From: CAZVYJ01 sp964631565 | Lineage (GTDB): Bacteria; Planctomycetota; Phycisphaerae; SM23-33 | Length of the DNA: 47,288 bases | Direction: 5' to 3' | NCBI GenBank assembly: GCA_964631565.1 | Contig: CAZVYJ010000023.1 | Location: forward strand, 1-47,288 | In this document: in pieces, positions 16,833 through 26,634 of the stretch | How positions within the stretch are numbered: the first letter of the stretch is position 1 | Layout of the letters: every line of letters starts with the position of its first letter | Position numbers and translations under genes: made by a program | The notes under the pieces: generated by a model | What the model was told of the DNA's origin: nothing | The model's database searches: none | The model's input: the letters and a program-made list of their open reading frames with translations, nothing else

Positions 16833-18222
16833 CGGCTACTTCCCATATATTTCCCGCACCCATGGTCACCACCAGATCGCTTTCCCGCAGCGAACCCCGG
16901 AGGTAGGTTGCGATGTCTTCGAAATTTTTAAGATAAACAGCCGCTCCGCCGTTCAGGCGAATCTGAGCGACAAGGTCTTCGGATGAAATGTAATCCTTTT
17001 CCCGCACGCTGTCCCGCACGAAATAAATATCCGGAACGATAACTTCGTCCGCCGCGGCGAAACTGCGGGCGAAATCCTTCAACAGGAAACGCGTCCTGCT
17101 GTGCTGGTGAGGCTGGAACACGCAGAACAGCCTCTTCGGCTGATAATAATCGCGTATGGCCCGCAGCGTCACCTGTATTTCGGTCGGATGATGCGCATAA
17201 TCGTCAAGCACCGTAATACCCTTTACGCAGCCTTTGTAAGTCATCCGCCGATATGCACCCTCGAACCGAGGGAGAATTTCCGCTATTTGCGCCGGCTCGA
17301 GGCCCGCCTGATGCAGCAGCCCCACAGCCGCAAGTGAATTATACGCATTGTGCAGGCCCGGCAAAGGGACGTTCAGCCGGCAGAACTCACGCCCGCGGAA
17401 CAGAACGTTCATCGTGTACCTGCCGTGCTCGGCGGTCAGGCCGGCGCCCTGCCACGTGCAGCCGTCGGCAAGTCCGAACGTCTGCACCTCGCACGTTGCC
17501 GTGCGGACGGCCTCGGCCACGCTGCGGTCCTCGCCGTTGGCCACCAGCACGCCGCCCATGCCCACCAGCGAGGCGAACGAGCGAAACGCCTCGATTATGG
17601 CGCCGAGGTCCTGGTAGCAGTCGAGATGGTCTTCTTCGATATTGAGTATCGCCGCGTGCTGCGGGGTGAGGTTAAGGAAGCTGCGGTCAAATTCGCACGC
17701 CTCGGCGACAAAATATTTTCCGCTTCCAACGCCGCTGGGACCGCCAAGCTGCGGGACAGTAGCGCCGACTATGAAACTCGGCTGCAGACCGGCCTCTTTC
17801 AGCACGTAGGCCACCATCGCGGTGGTGGTGCTCTTGCCGTGCGTGCCGGCGACCGCTATGCCGACGCCCTGGGCCATCACCCTGCCGAGCATCTGGCTGT
17901 ATTTCAAAACTTCTTTGCCCTTGCTCCTTGCGGCGATGAGTTCAGGGTTCTGATCGTGAATTGCGGCCGAGTACACTACGACGTCGCAGTCGTCGGCGAT
18001 GTTCTCGCTTTTGTGTCCGACATGTATGGTCGCGCCGCGCTCGGCGAGCCGTTCGGTGGCGCCGGCCGTCGCGATGTCCGAGCCGCTCACCACCGCATTG
18101 TGCTCAAGCAGCACCGCCGCCAGCGCACGCATACCGGCACCGCCGATGCCTACGAGGTGCACCTTTTTCCCGGCAAAAGACTGCGGTGACTGCCGCGTTT
18201 GTTTCTTCTCTTCGGTTTCCAT
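16798..18222 (-). CDS. murC: UDP-N-acetylmuramate--L-alanine ligase MurC
   Basis: Adds L-Ala to UDP-MurNAc. 474 residues: N-terminal Rossmann motif VHLVGIGGAGMRALA (21-35), ATP-binding GTHGKSTTT (126-134), the EACEFDRSFL substrate segment, and C-terminal DDYAHHPTEI followed by VFQPHQHSRT. All Mur-ligase residues are visible. murB follows with a 35-base overlap. A 133-base gap separates it from murG and contains an imperfect hairpin (18311-18352, AAATTCCCTT with AAGGGAAATTT), the only sizeable break in this half of the cluster. Confidence 0.95.
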   Translation of the reverse strand: METEEKKQTRQSPQSFAGKKVHLVGIGGAGMRALAAVLLEHNAVVSGSDIATAGATERLAERGATIHVGHKSENIADDCDVVVYSAAIHDQNPELIAARSKGKEVLKYSQMLGRVMAQGVGIAVAGTHGKSTTTAMVAYVLKEAGLQPSFIVGATVPQLGGPSGVGSGKYFVAEACEFDRSFLNLTPQHAAILNIEEDHLDCYQDLGAIIEAFRSFASLVGMGGVLVANGEDRSVAEAVRTATCEVQTFGLADGCTWQGAGLTAEHGRYTMNVLFRGREFCRLNVPLPGLHNAYNSLAAVGLLHQAGLEPAQIAEILPRFEGAYRRMTYKGCVKGITVLDDYAHHPTEIQVTLRAIRDYYQPKRLFCVFQPHQHSRTRFLLKDFARSFAAADEVIVPDIYFVRDSVREKDYISSEDLVAQIRLNGGAAVYLKNFEDIATYLRGSLRESDLVVTMGAGNIWEVADETVRWLGRHS

Positions 18223-18355
18223 ACCGCCTGCATCCTATTCCCCCCGAACCAATCTGTCAAACAGGGCGCAATCCTTGCGCACAAAGCGAAAAACGCCTTT
18301 GATGGCGTAAATTCCCTTACTATTGTTATCGCCTTACGAAGGGAAATTTCTTTAG

Positions 18356-19456
18356 CTAAGTGGTTGCAGTAAGCCAATTAGCCACTTCCCTCCCTGCATC
18401 GGGCCTGGCCATGACCCTGGTAGCCTCGGCCATGCTGGCAAGGCCGGGCAAATCCCGCAGCAGAGGCAGAAGCGTATGCCGCAGGTTTTCGGCGTTCTGC
18501 TCCGCCTTGCCGGTATCCTCGCATGTCATTGCCGCTCCCGCCTCGACAAGACCGGCTGCGTTGAACCACTGCTGCCTGTCGGAGTGATGCGGATACGGCA
18601 TGAGAACCGACGGCTTGCCCGTTACAGCCAGCTCGGCGACGGTCGAAGCGCCGCTGCGGCACAGTACGCAGTCGGCGACGGCGTAGGCGAGGTCCATGCG
18701 GTGGCAGTAGTCGCTGACGACGGCGTGCATGTCGCCGAAGTCGGCCTCCTTACCCTTGTCCGGGCCGCAGAACCACAGCAGCTGCCACCTGCCGGCCAGC
18801 GCAGACAATTCGCCGGCCAGCGCCGCGACTGCCTCGTTGATGGATGTCGCACCCAGGCTTCCGCCGTAAACGAGCAGCGTTTTGCGATCGGGTCTGAGGT
18901 TGAAATGCCGCAAGCCTTCGGCGCGGTCGCCAGAGAATATGTCGCGGCGAATCGGGCAGCCGACGCGGTGAATTATCGGCCGCAGCCACGCCGGGTAGCT
19001 TTCAGCCGTCATTACGAATTGCGTGAAAATCGCGTCGACATGACGCGCGAGGTACCTGTTGGCCTTGCCGACGACGGCGTCGGGGCTGAGCATTCCGACG
19101 CGAACATGCGCCCTTGCCGCTTCGCGCACCACAGGCGCCGCCGCGAAACCGCCCAGCCCCAGGACGGCTGTCGGCTTCAGGTCGCGGACCATCGCCTTGG
19201 CCTGCTTTCTGGCCTTGGCCCAGCCGTGCGCAAACGAGCCCCATCCCAGCGGGTCGCGGGGCATGGCCTTGACGGCCTGCGTAACCACCGCGTAATCGAG
19301 CGGGTCCAGGATTTTCCGGTCTATCGCCCTGTCCGAACACGCAAACACGATTTTCGCGTCGCCGTCCAGACGTTTAAGCTCCTCTGCAACCGCAAGTCCG
19401 GGATAAAGGTGCCCGCCCGTGCCGCCGCCCGCGAAAATGTAGATGTGATTACTCAT
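18356..19456 (-). CDS. murG: UDP-GlcNAc:lipid I transferase MurG
   Basis: GT-B glycosyltransferase on the inner face of the membrane that turns lipid I into lipid II. 366 residues with the N-terminal glycine loop FAGGGTGGHLYPGLAVAEEL, the second glycine motif LVYGGSLGATSINEAV, and the donor-binding CRSGASTVAELAVTGKPSVL and PYPHHSDRQQWFNA. The ATG has AGGA at good spacing. It follows ftsW by 76 bases in the usual ftsW-murG-murC order. Confidence 0.95.
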   Translation of the reverse strand: MSNHIYIFAGGGTGGHLYPGLAVAEELKRLDGDAKIVFACSDRAIDRKILDPLDYAVVTQAVKAMPRDPLGWGSFAHGWAKARKQAKAMVRDLKPTAVLGLGGFAAAPVVREAARAHVRVGMLSPDAVVGKANRYLARHVDAIFTQFVMTAESYPAWLRPIIHRVGCPIRRDIFSGDRAEGLRHFNLRPDRKTLLVYGGSLGATSINEAVAALAGELSALAGRWQLLWFCGPDKGKEADFGDMHAVVSDYCHRMDLAYAVADCVLCRSGASTVAELAVTGKPSVLMPYPHHSDRQQWFNAAGLVEAGAAMTCEDTGKAEQNAENLRHTLLPLLRDLPGLASMAEATRVMARPDAGREVANWLTATT

Positions 19457-19532
19457 AAATAATCCTGGCAGTAACCCGCAACAGATTACCCGCCTCCTGC
19501 GCCGGGGGCCAGTGTAATAAGTAATGAAAAAA

Positions 19533-20693
19533 TCACCATCCTGACGGAATCGAATCGTTGTGCGAACCTACGGATACGATCATGGCCGTCGCAACGGCCA
19601 TGATTATAAGCGCCGTGCCTCCGGCGGATATGAACGGCAGGCACATGCCGGTCGGCGGCGCGACGACCATCGCGACGGCCATGTGCATGACCGCCTGAAT
19701 GGCTATAAGCACGCCAAACCCTCCGGCCAGCAGTCTGCCGAACATGCAGGTCGACCTGGCCGCGGTCCGCCCGGCAAGGTACATCCAGACGATAAACAGG
19801 CCCATGAGAAGCGCCGCCCCGACAAGCCCCCACTCCTCACAGAAGGCGGCGAAAATGAAGTCCGTGCTGTCGTCCGGAAGGAAGCCGAGCTTCTGCATGC
19901 CGCAGCCAAGCCCCTTGCCCGTCCACCCGCCAAGAACTATCGCTATCAGCGACTGCTTGGTCTGGTAGACTCCTTCGGGGTTGAACATGGCGGTGATTCT
20001 CGCCCAGCGGTTCGCGTTCTGCATGACGAGAAAATAAAACGCGCCCGCCGCCGGCGGAACGAGCGCTAGCAGGTAAAGCATCGGCACGCCCGCCAGCAGC
20101 ATGACAATGCAGGCCGTAACGCCTATAACCACCGCCGTGCCGAAGTCCTGCGTTATGATCAGCGCCATCGACAGGCCGATAATGCACATCGCGGGAATGA
20201 ACGTGGCCGTGAAGCTGCGGATTTTCTCCTGCCTTCTGCCCAGCCAGGCCGCCAGGAAAAGTATCAGCGCGAACTTGACCAGTTCCGACGGCTGGAACTG
20301 CAGGCCGTAAACGGGCGGTCCGATGCGGATCCATCTCCTGCTGCCGCGTATCATCTGTCCGATTCCCGGCACCAGCACCGCTGCGGCAAGCACAAGCGAG
20401 ACAGCCAGCACAATCGCAGCCAGTATCGGCAGCTTCTCGCCCGCGCCGAACCGCCGATAGTCTATGCGCCAGCATGTAAACAGGACTATCGCGGCGATTG
20501 CGGCGTAGAAAATGTGCCTTATCTCGCGGCGAGAATACCACTGCTCGTTTTTTTCGAGCGACATGGACGCGCTGTAGACGGCCACCACGCCGATGGCCAG
20601 CAGCGCCATCGTCGTCAGCAGCAGCGCCTGACCGTTTTTTTCGCCGGCAAGGTCCAGAGATGTTTTATTAGATGTTTCCGGCGTCCGCGCCAT
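19533..20693 (-). CDS. ftsW: SEDS-family septal glycosyltransferase FtsW
   Basis: Multi-pass SEDS protein that polymerises lipid II at the division site with the FtsI transpeptidase. 386 residues, about ten membrane helices, with IRGSRRWIRIGPPVYGLQFQ, the QPSELVKFALILFLA helix and FAAFCEEWGLVGA, all typical of the family, and PFISAGGTALI near the end. No clear Shine-Dalgarno sequence before the ATG. A 136-base non-coding gap holding an inverted repeat separates it from mraY, where murD usually stands. Confidence 0.93.
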   Translation of the reverse strand: MARTPETSNKTSLDLAGEKNGQALLLTTMALLAIGVVAVYSASMSLEKNEQWYSRREIRHIFYAAIAAIVLFTCWRIDYRRFGAGEKLPILAAIVLAVSLVLAAAVLVPGIGQMIRGSRRWIRIGPPVYGLQFQPSELVKFALILFLAAWLGRRQEKIRSFTATFIPAMCIIGLSMALIITQDFGTAVVIGVTACIVMLLAGVPMLYLLALVPPAAGAFYFLVMQNANRWARITAMFNPEGVYQTKQSLIAIVLGGWTGKGLGCGMQKLGFLPDDSTDFIFAAFCEEWGLVGAALLMGLFIVWMYLAGRTAARSTCMFGRLLAGGFGVLIAIQAVMHMAVAMVVAPPTGMCLPFISAGGTALIIMAVATAMIVSVGSHNDSIPSGW

Positions 20694-20720
20694 TTTTTAT
20701 TCAGAACCCACAATAAAATG

Positions 20721-20814
20721 AACCACAGAGTTCACGGAGGACACGAAGCAAAAATACGAAAGCCTTTAAATACTGCATTTTTTATTCTCTGTGTTCTTTG
20801 TGCTCTCCGTGGTT
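20721..20814. repeat. Imperfect inverted repeat of the AACCACAGAG type between mraY and ftsW
   Basis: Left arm (from 20721) begins AACCACAGAG and the right arm (to 20814), read on the other strand, begins AACCACGGAG; about 28 bases pair imperfectly around a 38-base AT-rich loop. A related element is at 29887-29977. Such CACAGAG-rich palindromes are dispersed intergenic repeats in many environmental genomes. Confidence 0.6.
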
Positions 20815-20829
20815 CAGTCTGTTTCTTCG

Positions 20830-21954
20830 TTATCTGAGTTTCAGCGTCGCAAGCGCGATGGCGGCGAAGATTACTCCAAGCAGCCAGAACCTCACAACTA
20901 CTTTTGTTTCAGCCCAGCCGCCGAGGTGGTAGTGATGATGCAGCGGGGCGCATCGGAACAGCCTCTTGCCCTGCATGCCGCCCGGCGGCTTGGTAAGTTT
21001 GAAATAGGTAATTTGCAGGATTACGCTGCCGGCCTCCATCACGAAAACTCCGCCCGCGATAAGCAGCAGCATTTCCTGCCTGGTGATCACGGCGATATAC
21101 CCGATAAGCCCGCCCAGCGGCAGCGAGCCGGTGTCGCCCATGAAAACCTGTGCGGGATGCGCGTTGTACCACAGGAAGCCCATGCACGCCCCCAGTATCG
21201 CGCCGCAGATGACGGTCATCTCCGCCGAACCCGCCACAAGAGGCAGACTGAAGAACTGCGCCCACCTCGCCACGCCGACCAGCCATGATATGAGCAGGAA
21301 AAAGCCGGCGACGATCATGACGCAGCCGCTCGCCAGGCCGTCCATGCCGTCGGTGAGATTCACCGCATTGCATGAGCCGACCATGGTTACGACCGTTATC
21401 AGGACATAAGCCACAGCCCCGAGGGCTATCGGTGCGCCCTTGAACGGCAGGTAGAAATTGTGAGCGGGGTTGATGAGCCTGCCTTCCGTGTCGATTATGT
21501 CGCTTTCGCGGCCGTAGCTGCGAATGAAAATCGACAGCAGCGTTGCCAGGGCTATCTGGAACAGTATCTTTTCCCACATTTTCAGGCCGTCGCGCGAGCC
21601 TTCGCCGGATGCCTTCCTCAGTTTCAGCCAGTCGTCCCACGCTCCCAGGCCGCCCAGCCAGACCAGCGCAAGCAGCGCCATGGTTATGTAAAAGTTCGTC
21701 AGGTCGGCGAACATGACTACCGAGACGAATATCGCGACGACAATCAGCGCGCCGCCCATCGTCGGGGTGTTGGACTTGTGGCGGGTCAGTTCGTTGAGAT
21801 CGGCGTGGTCGAACTCCGGGCGATCTCCGACTTTCTTTTTGACGAGAAAACGGATAACGGTCGGGCCGAGCAGCCAGACGACCATGAAGCTCAGCACCGC
21901 GGCGCCTGCGATTCGCAGGATCAGATACCTTCCTTCAAACAGCCAGGAGATCAA
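20830..21954 (-). CDS. mraY: Phospho-N-acetylmuramoyl-pentapeptide transferase MraY
   Basis: Membrane enzyme that moves phospho-MurNAc-pentapeptide onto undecaprenyl phosphate, forming lipid I. 374 residues, ten helices, with HKSNTPTMGGALIV, the aspartate pair GAWDDWLKLRKASG, NLTDGMDGLASG, MGDTGSLPLGGLIG and the C-terminal CAPLHHHYHLGGWAETKVV. All catalytic residues are there. The ATG lies within the end of murF (4-base overlap). Next downstream is the repeat-filled gap and ftsW rather than murD. Confidence 0.95.
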   Translation of the reverse strand: MISWLFEGRYLILRIAGAAVLSFMVVWLLGPTVIRFLVKKKVGDRPEFDHADLNELTRHKSNTPTMGGALIVVAIFVSVVMFADLTNFYITMALLALVWLGGLGAWDDWLKLRKASGEGSRDGLKMWEKILFQIALATLLSIFIRSYGRESDIIDTEGRLINPAHNFYLPFKGAPIALGAVAYVLITVVTMVGSCNAVNLTDGMDGLASGCVMIVAGFFLLISWLVGVARWAQFFSLPLVAGSAEMTVICGAILGACMGFLWYNAHPAQVFMGDTGSLPLGGLIGYIAVITRQEMLLLIAGGVFVMEAGSVILQITYFKLTKPPGGMQGKRLFRCAPLHHHYHLGGWAETKVVVRFWLLGVIFAAIALATLKLR

Positions 21955-23375
21955 CTTTTGGAGCCCTTGTTCTTTGTGGCCTTTTTCTTGGCGGTCTTGC
22001 GTTCAAACGCGGCACGAATAGGAGCAAGCAACTGTTCCATTTCCATCGCCCTTGAACCCTTGATAAGCACGATATCGCCTTTTTTGAGCAGGTCGGGGAC
22101 CTGCCCGGCGGCTATCTGCACAGATTCAAAGGCGACAGTTCGGGCGCCCGCCTCTTCGGCGCCCTTGGCGATATATCGTCCCAACTGGCCGATGCCGATT
22201 AGCAAATCGATGTTGCGGCGAGCGATATCGGCGCCGGTCGAGACGTGCAGCTGCTCAGCCTGGCTGCCGAGTTCACGCATGTCGCCTACAATCATAACGC
22301 GCCTGGCGGCGTTCTGGTCCGCAAGAACATTCGCAGCAGCCAGCACGCTGGCGGGATTGGCGTTGTAGGCGTCGTTTATAATCGTGACCGGGCCGCACTC
22401 CTCGCGTTCCAGCCGCATGTGAACGCCGTTGAAATCCGCGAGCGCCTCGGCCGCGGCGGCCTGCTCAAAACCGAGCCGCTGGGCGACGGCGATGGCGGCC
22501 AGCGCGTTGACGGCATTGTGCCTGCCCGGAACCGGCAGATTAAACCACGCCCGCCCGTTAAGCTGGAACCGCTGGCCCGTGCCCTCGGGCTTGTAACCGG
22601 TAATCCGCAGCGCCGCCGAGTCGGACTCGCCGAATGTAATCATGCGGCAGTTGTACGCCTTCAGCGCCTTTGCGAGATGCTCGCTGTCGGCCCAGACGAC
22701 GGCCAGCCCGTCAGCTTCCATCGAAACCAGCATCGACGCCTTCTCAACGGCCACGTGGCGGATGTCTCCGAGCTTTTCCAGGTGCGTCGGCCCGACGGAC
22801 GTTATGACCGCGATTTTCGGCTTCACCAGCCGCGAAAGAGCCGCTATCTCGCCGGGCGCGTTCGAGCCGACTTCGCAGATGACGTAGTCGTCGTTGCCGT
22901 CCGCGCCGAGCAGCGTAAGCGGAACGCCGATTTCGTTGTTGAAGCTCCTGGGGCTTGCCGTGCCCTTCAGGCGCCGGCGGAGAATGTGGTCTATCATCCG
23001 CTTGACGGTCGTCTTGCCGTTCGAGCCGGTCACCGCGACGACGGTCGCCGGAATAAGGCTGCGATAATACGAACCCAGCCTGCCCAGGGCAGCCGTCGTG
23101 TCCTGAACGCCGATAAGCCCGCCGGCGAACCGCTCCGCAACCTGCGGCGGCGGCTCGGACGCCATGCGGACTATTGCGGAACAGCAGCCCGCCTCGGCGG
23201 CGTTTTCAAGAAAGTTGTGCCCGTCGAAGCGGTCGCCCTTGATTGCAATGAACAAACTGCCCGGTTTTGCGTCGCGGCTGTCGGTTGTAACCGACGAAAC
23301 CGATATTTCGCGTCCAAGCTTCAGCCATCTGCCGCCGACCGCGGTTCGTATTTCCTCGATCGTCAGCGACTTCAT
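21951..23375 (-). CDS. murF: UDP-MurNAc-tripeptide--D-Ala-D-Ala ligase MurF
   Basis: Adds the D-Ala-D-Ala made by Ddl to complete the pentapeptide. About 474 residues, with N-terminal VTTDSRDAKPGSLFIAIKG, ATP-binding VTGSNGKTT (115-123), SFNNEIGVPLTLL, and INDAYNANPASV. The start ATG 23375 overlaps the murE stop as ATGA and has GGAGG upstream; the longer frame to 23393 would overlap more and is less likely. The C-terminus is Lys-rich. Confidence 0.94.
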   Translation of the reverse strand: MKSLTIEEIRTAVGGRWLKLGREISVSSVTTDSRDAKPGSLFIAIKGDRFDGHNFLENAAEAGCCSAIVRMASEPPPQVAERFAGGLIGVQDTTAALGRLGSYYRSLIPATVVAVTGSNGKTTVKRMIDHILRRRLKGTASPRSFNNEIGVPLTLLGADGNDDYVICEVGSNAPGEIAALSRLVKPKIAVITSVGPTHLEKLGDIRHVAVEKASMLVSMEADGLAVVWADSEHLAKALKAYNCRMITFGESDSAALRITGYKPEGTGQRFQLNGRAWFNLPVPGRHNAVNALAAIAVAQRLGFEQAAAAEALADFNGVHMRLEREECGPVTIINDAYNANPASVLAAANVLADQNAARRVMIVGDMRELGSQAEQLHVSTGADIARRNIDLLIGIGQLGRYIAKGAEEAGARTVAFESVQIAAGQVPDLLKKGDIVLIKGSRAMEMEQLLAPIRAAFERKTAKKKATKNKGSKS

Positions 23376-24829
23376 CGCCCTGCCTCCATGCACCGCCTCG
23401 CCTCCTCGGCATCATCAAAATGAATCCGTTCGGTTCCGATAATCTGGTAGTTTTCGTGCCCCTTGCCCGCGATCAGGACAACGTCGTCCGCACGCGCCGC
23501 CGCTATCGCCGCGGAGATGGCTTCGCGGCGGTCGGCGATTACTCTTGACTTTTTCCTGCCGGCGGCGGTCAGACCGGCGACAATTTCGGCGATTATCACG
23601 TCCGGCTGCTCGCTGCGAGGATTGTCCGAAGTGATAACGATGCAATCGGCGAGCTTCTCGGCGACGGCTGCCATGCGTGGCCGCTTCGTTCGGTCGCGGT
23701 CGCCGCCGCAGCCGAACACCACAATAAGCCGCCCTTTCGTCAGCGGCCGAAGCGAACTGAGGACGTTCGTCAGTGCGTCGTCGGTATGCGCATAATCCAC
23801 GAAAACCCGGTATGAGGCCGGAACATCAACTCTCTGCAGCCGGCCGGGCACATTCCGCGTGACCGCCAGACCCGCGGCGACGGTTTTCATGTCCATCCCA
23901 AGCGACAGGCACGCGCCGGCCGCCGCAAGACAGTTCAATATATTGTGCCTGCCTATCAGCGGCGTGCTGACACCGATTGATTGCCCGCCAAAGCTCATGA
24001 CAAATTTCGAGCCGGTGACGTCGCTGGTTTCAACGTGACCGGTCAGGTCCGCGCCGGCGTCAAGCCCATACATGATAACCCTGCCGTTTGAGGCCGCCGC
24101 CATCGCCTCGCCGGCGGGGTCTTCCATGTTCACGACGGCGGCGCTGTCGGGTCTGGACCGTTCAAACAGCCGCCGCTTGGCGGCGAGGTACTGCTCCATC
24201 GTCTCGTGGTAGTCCAGGTGGTCGCCTGTGAGATTGGTGAAAATCGCCGCAGCGAAGTCCACGCCGGCAATCCGTTCCTGGTCGAGCGCGTGCGAAGAAA
24301 CTTCCATAACCATGTGCGTCCTGCCGCAGCGGACCATCTCGGCCATCATGGCGGCCAGGGCGATCGGGTCCGGCGTGGTCGTGGAGGCGGGTTTAATCTG
24401 CCCGCCGGTTTCGTATGTTATCGTGCCGAGCATGGCCGGGGCGCAGCCGGCCGACTGCAGCACGCCGCGCACGAGATGCGCGACCGTCGTTTTGCCGTTG
24501 GTGCCTGTGACGCCGATGTTGACCAGCTTGCGTGCCGGCCAGCCGTAAAAAGCCTGCGCTATGCAGCCGACCGCGGCGCGGGTGTCTCTCACCACGGCGC
24601 ACGGTATATTGGCCGGAATGTTCGCAACATCCTCGCACACAACTGCAGCAGCGCCGGCGGCAATCGCGGGCGCGATGTATTTGTGGCCGTCGGCTCCCGT
24701 GCCGCGTATCGCGACAAAACACGCGCCGGGCGCGCAGCTGCGGCTGTCGGCGGTCACGCTTGTTATCTGCGCGTCGCCCCGACAGAAGGCCTCTACCTGT
24801 GACGAATTCAGAAGCTGCGAAAACTTCAT
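23372..24829 (-). CDS. murE: UDP-MurNAc-tripeptide synthetase MurE, meso-diaminopimelate type
   Basis: Adds the third residue of the stem peptide. 485 residues from ATG 24829 (an in-frame TTG at 24859 is less likely). Domains: VTADSRSCAPGACFVAIRG at the N-terminus, ATP-binding GTNGKTT (109-115), STTTPDPIALA, and the C-terminal substrate motif DNPRSEQP (402-409). DNPR is the known mark of enzymes that select meso-diaminopimelate, where lysine-adding enzymes have another residue in place of Arg. So this organism should have DAP-type peptidoglycan. Confidence 0.95.
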   Translation of the reverse strand: MKFSQLLNSSQVEAFCRGDAQITSVTADSRSCAPGACFVAIRGTGADGHKYIAPAIAAGAAAVVCEDVANIPANIPCAVVRDTRAAVGCIAQAFYGWPARKLVNIGVTGTNGKTTVAHLVRGVLQSAGCAPAMLGTITYETGGQIKPASTTTPDPIALAAMMAEMVRCGRTHMVMEVSSHALDQERIAGVDFAAAIFTNLTGDHLDYHETMEQYLAAKRRLFERSRPDSAAVVNMEDPAGEAMAAASNGRVIMYGLDAGADLTGHVETSDVTGSKFVMSFGGQSIGVSTPLIGRHNILNCLAAAGACLSLGMDMKTVAAGLAVTRNVPGRLQRVDVPASYRVFVDYAHTDDALTNVLSSLRPLTKGRLIVVFGCGGDRDRTKRPRMAAVAEKLADCIVITSDNPRSEQPDVIIAEIVAGLTAAGRKKSRVIADRREAISAAIAAARADDVVLIAGKGHENYQIIGTERIHFDDAEEARRCMEAGR

Positions 24830-24877
24830 GGCAGTATGATACCCTGCCCCCACTTGCAAGTCGCGGTCCTCCTGTAA

Positions 24878-26614
24878 TCAATCCCGTGTGGAGGTGCGAG
24901 TTTCACTCTTATCCGGCGGAACGTCAAGGTACGACAAGGTCCGCTCCAGAACGCGTTTAACATACGGCGCCGCTACAGTTGCGCCGTAATAGCCCTTGGA
25001 TTTCTGCGGCCAATATATGGATATCAGGCAGATTACTTCCGGCTTGCCGACAGGCGCGCCGCCGACAAAGCTGCCCGTGTAGGCATCCGGCACATAACCG
25101 CCGGGGCCGGGTATCTGAGCCGTGCCCGTCTTGCCGAAGCTGGTCCAGTATTTCATGCGGCAGGCCTTGCCCGTGCCTCGATCGACCACCTGCTGCATAA
25201 CGTCGATTGTCTGCAGTGCGACCGACTCGGAAAGAACCCGTCTGACTACCTGGGGCCTGCTGCGGAAAACTTCCTTGCCGTCCGGGTCTACTATGTAATC
25301 GACGAGTATCGGTTTCATGAGCAGCCCGCCGTTGGCGATCGCGGCGTAGGCCATGGCGAGCTGAAGCGTGGTGACAGAAATTTCCTGCCCGAACGGCACG
25401 CGGCGCAGACTGTAGCCATCCCATTTTTCCAGCGGGCGGAGAATGCCTCCGCTCTCGCCGGGCAGCTCGATGCCGGTTTCCTCGCCGAAGCCGTACAGCC
25501 TGGCGCCTTCATACAGTCGCTCGTTGCCCATTTTTTCGCCGACCTTCGCCATGCCGATGTTGCTTGAAAAAACGTTCACGTCGCAGAGCGTAATCAGGCC
25601 GTAGGCGGCGCCGTGGTCGGATATTCTTCCGCCCTTATGTGCATGATAAACGCCGTTCTCGCAGAATATTTTCGTCTCGTAGGTCATCAGCCCGTTTTCG
25701 ACGGCGAGTGCGGCGAACAGCGGCTTGGCGACGCTGCCCGGCTCGTAAGGCATGTTTATCGCGCGGTTGTTGAAATAATCCACCGGCGTCGTGCTGAAAA
25801 AGTTCGGGTCGTAAGTGGGCGAGGAGCACATCGCAAGCACTTCGCCGGTCGACGGGCGGATAACAACGCCGGCGCCCCACTTTGCGTTGTATTTCCCGAC
25901 GGCGTCAGCCACCGCAGACTGCAGCTCGCCCTGGATATTCGCATCCATGCACAGGAATACGTGATGCCCGTCAGTCGGCAGAATTGTCTGCGAGATCATC
26001 GGGTAAATAGGCCTGCGAAACGCGTCGGCCAGCATCACCCTCTTGCCGTCGGCGGCGGCGAGATACCTGTCCATTGAAAGCTCAATACCGTGGCCGGCCA
26101 CGCCGTCCTGGCGGCGAAAACCGAGCACCGTGCCGGCCAGCCTGCCGTTGGGATACTCGCGACGCCATTCATACGTAAGACCGATCGCCGGAATGTTGAG
26201 CTTTTTGACGGCCTGCGCCTCGGCGTCCGTGATGCCTCGCTTTACCCAGACGAATCTGGCGCTCTGGCGGTCGTAAAACTTGTCCTGGAGTTCGCCAGCA
26301 TCGACATCAAGCGCGTCGCTTATTTTTATGGCGACCTCGTTTATCTGGTCTTCCGGAATAAGATGCGGGTCGGCGTAGCAGCTGGGCACCTGCCTGCTGC
26401 TGGCCACCAGAACATGCCCCCTGCGAACGCGTGCGAAGATGTTGCCCGGCCGCCCCGGCCACGGCGTAACGATCCGCTGCTGCCGCAGCGCCTGCTCCGC
26501 CGTTTCACCCTGCGAGCCGGCGACCAGTGTCGCCAGCCAGCCGAACAACCCAACCACGGCGAGAATCAACACCAGGAAAACAATGTTGAGCCGCCATATA
26601 CCCGGGTAACCCAT
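24878..26614 (-). CDS. ftsI: Septal penicillin-binding protein FtsI (PBP class B transpeptidase)
   Basis: 578 residues: one N-terminal membrane helix (about 8-31), a dimerisation/pedestal domain (GHVLVASSRQVPS... to about 230) and the transpeptidase domain. Active-site motifs: EPGSVAKP (Ser294, Lys297), SSN in VFSSNIGMAKVG, and KTGT at 495-498. It cross-links peptidoglycan at the septum together with FtsW. No PASTA domain, so it is of the FtsI rather than SpoVD/PBP2X type. It sits 20 bases after the ftsL-like gene and 48 bases before murE. Confidence 0.94.
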   Translation of the reverse strand: MGYPGIWRLNIVFLVLILAVVGLFGWLATLVAGSQGETAEQALRQQRIVTPWPGRPGNIFARVRRGHVLVASSRQVPSCYADPHLIPEDQINEVAIKISDALDVDAGELQDKFYDRQSARFVWVKRGITDAEAQAVKKLNIPAIGLTYEWRREYPNGRLAGTVLGFRRQDGVAGHGIELSMDRYLAAADGKRVMLADAFRRPIYPMISQTILPTDGHHVFLCMDANIQGELQSAVADAVGKYNAKWGAGVVIRPSTGEVLAMCSSPTYDPNFFSTTPVDYFNNRAINMPYEPGSVAKPLFAALAVENGLMTYETKIFCENGVYHAHKGGRISDHGAAYGLITLCDVNVFSSNIGMAKVGEKMGNERLYEGARLYGFGEETGIELPGESGGILRPLEKWDGYSLRRVPFGQEISVTTLQLAMAYAAIANGGLLMKPILVDYIVDPDGKEVFRSRPQVVRRVLSESVALQTIDVMQQVVDRGTGKACRMKYWTSFGKTGTAQIPGPGGYVPDAYTGSFVGGAPVGKPEVICLISIYWPQKSKGYYGATVAAPYVKRVLERTLSYLDVPPDKSETRTSTRD

Positions 26615-26634
26615 TTTTATTTCATCCGTGAAAT

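Noticed and set aside
22245..23423. A 392-codon plus-strand frame
   Set aside because: Antisense shadow of murF, whose motifs are all in place on the other strand.
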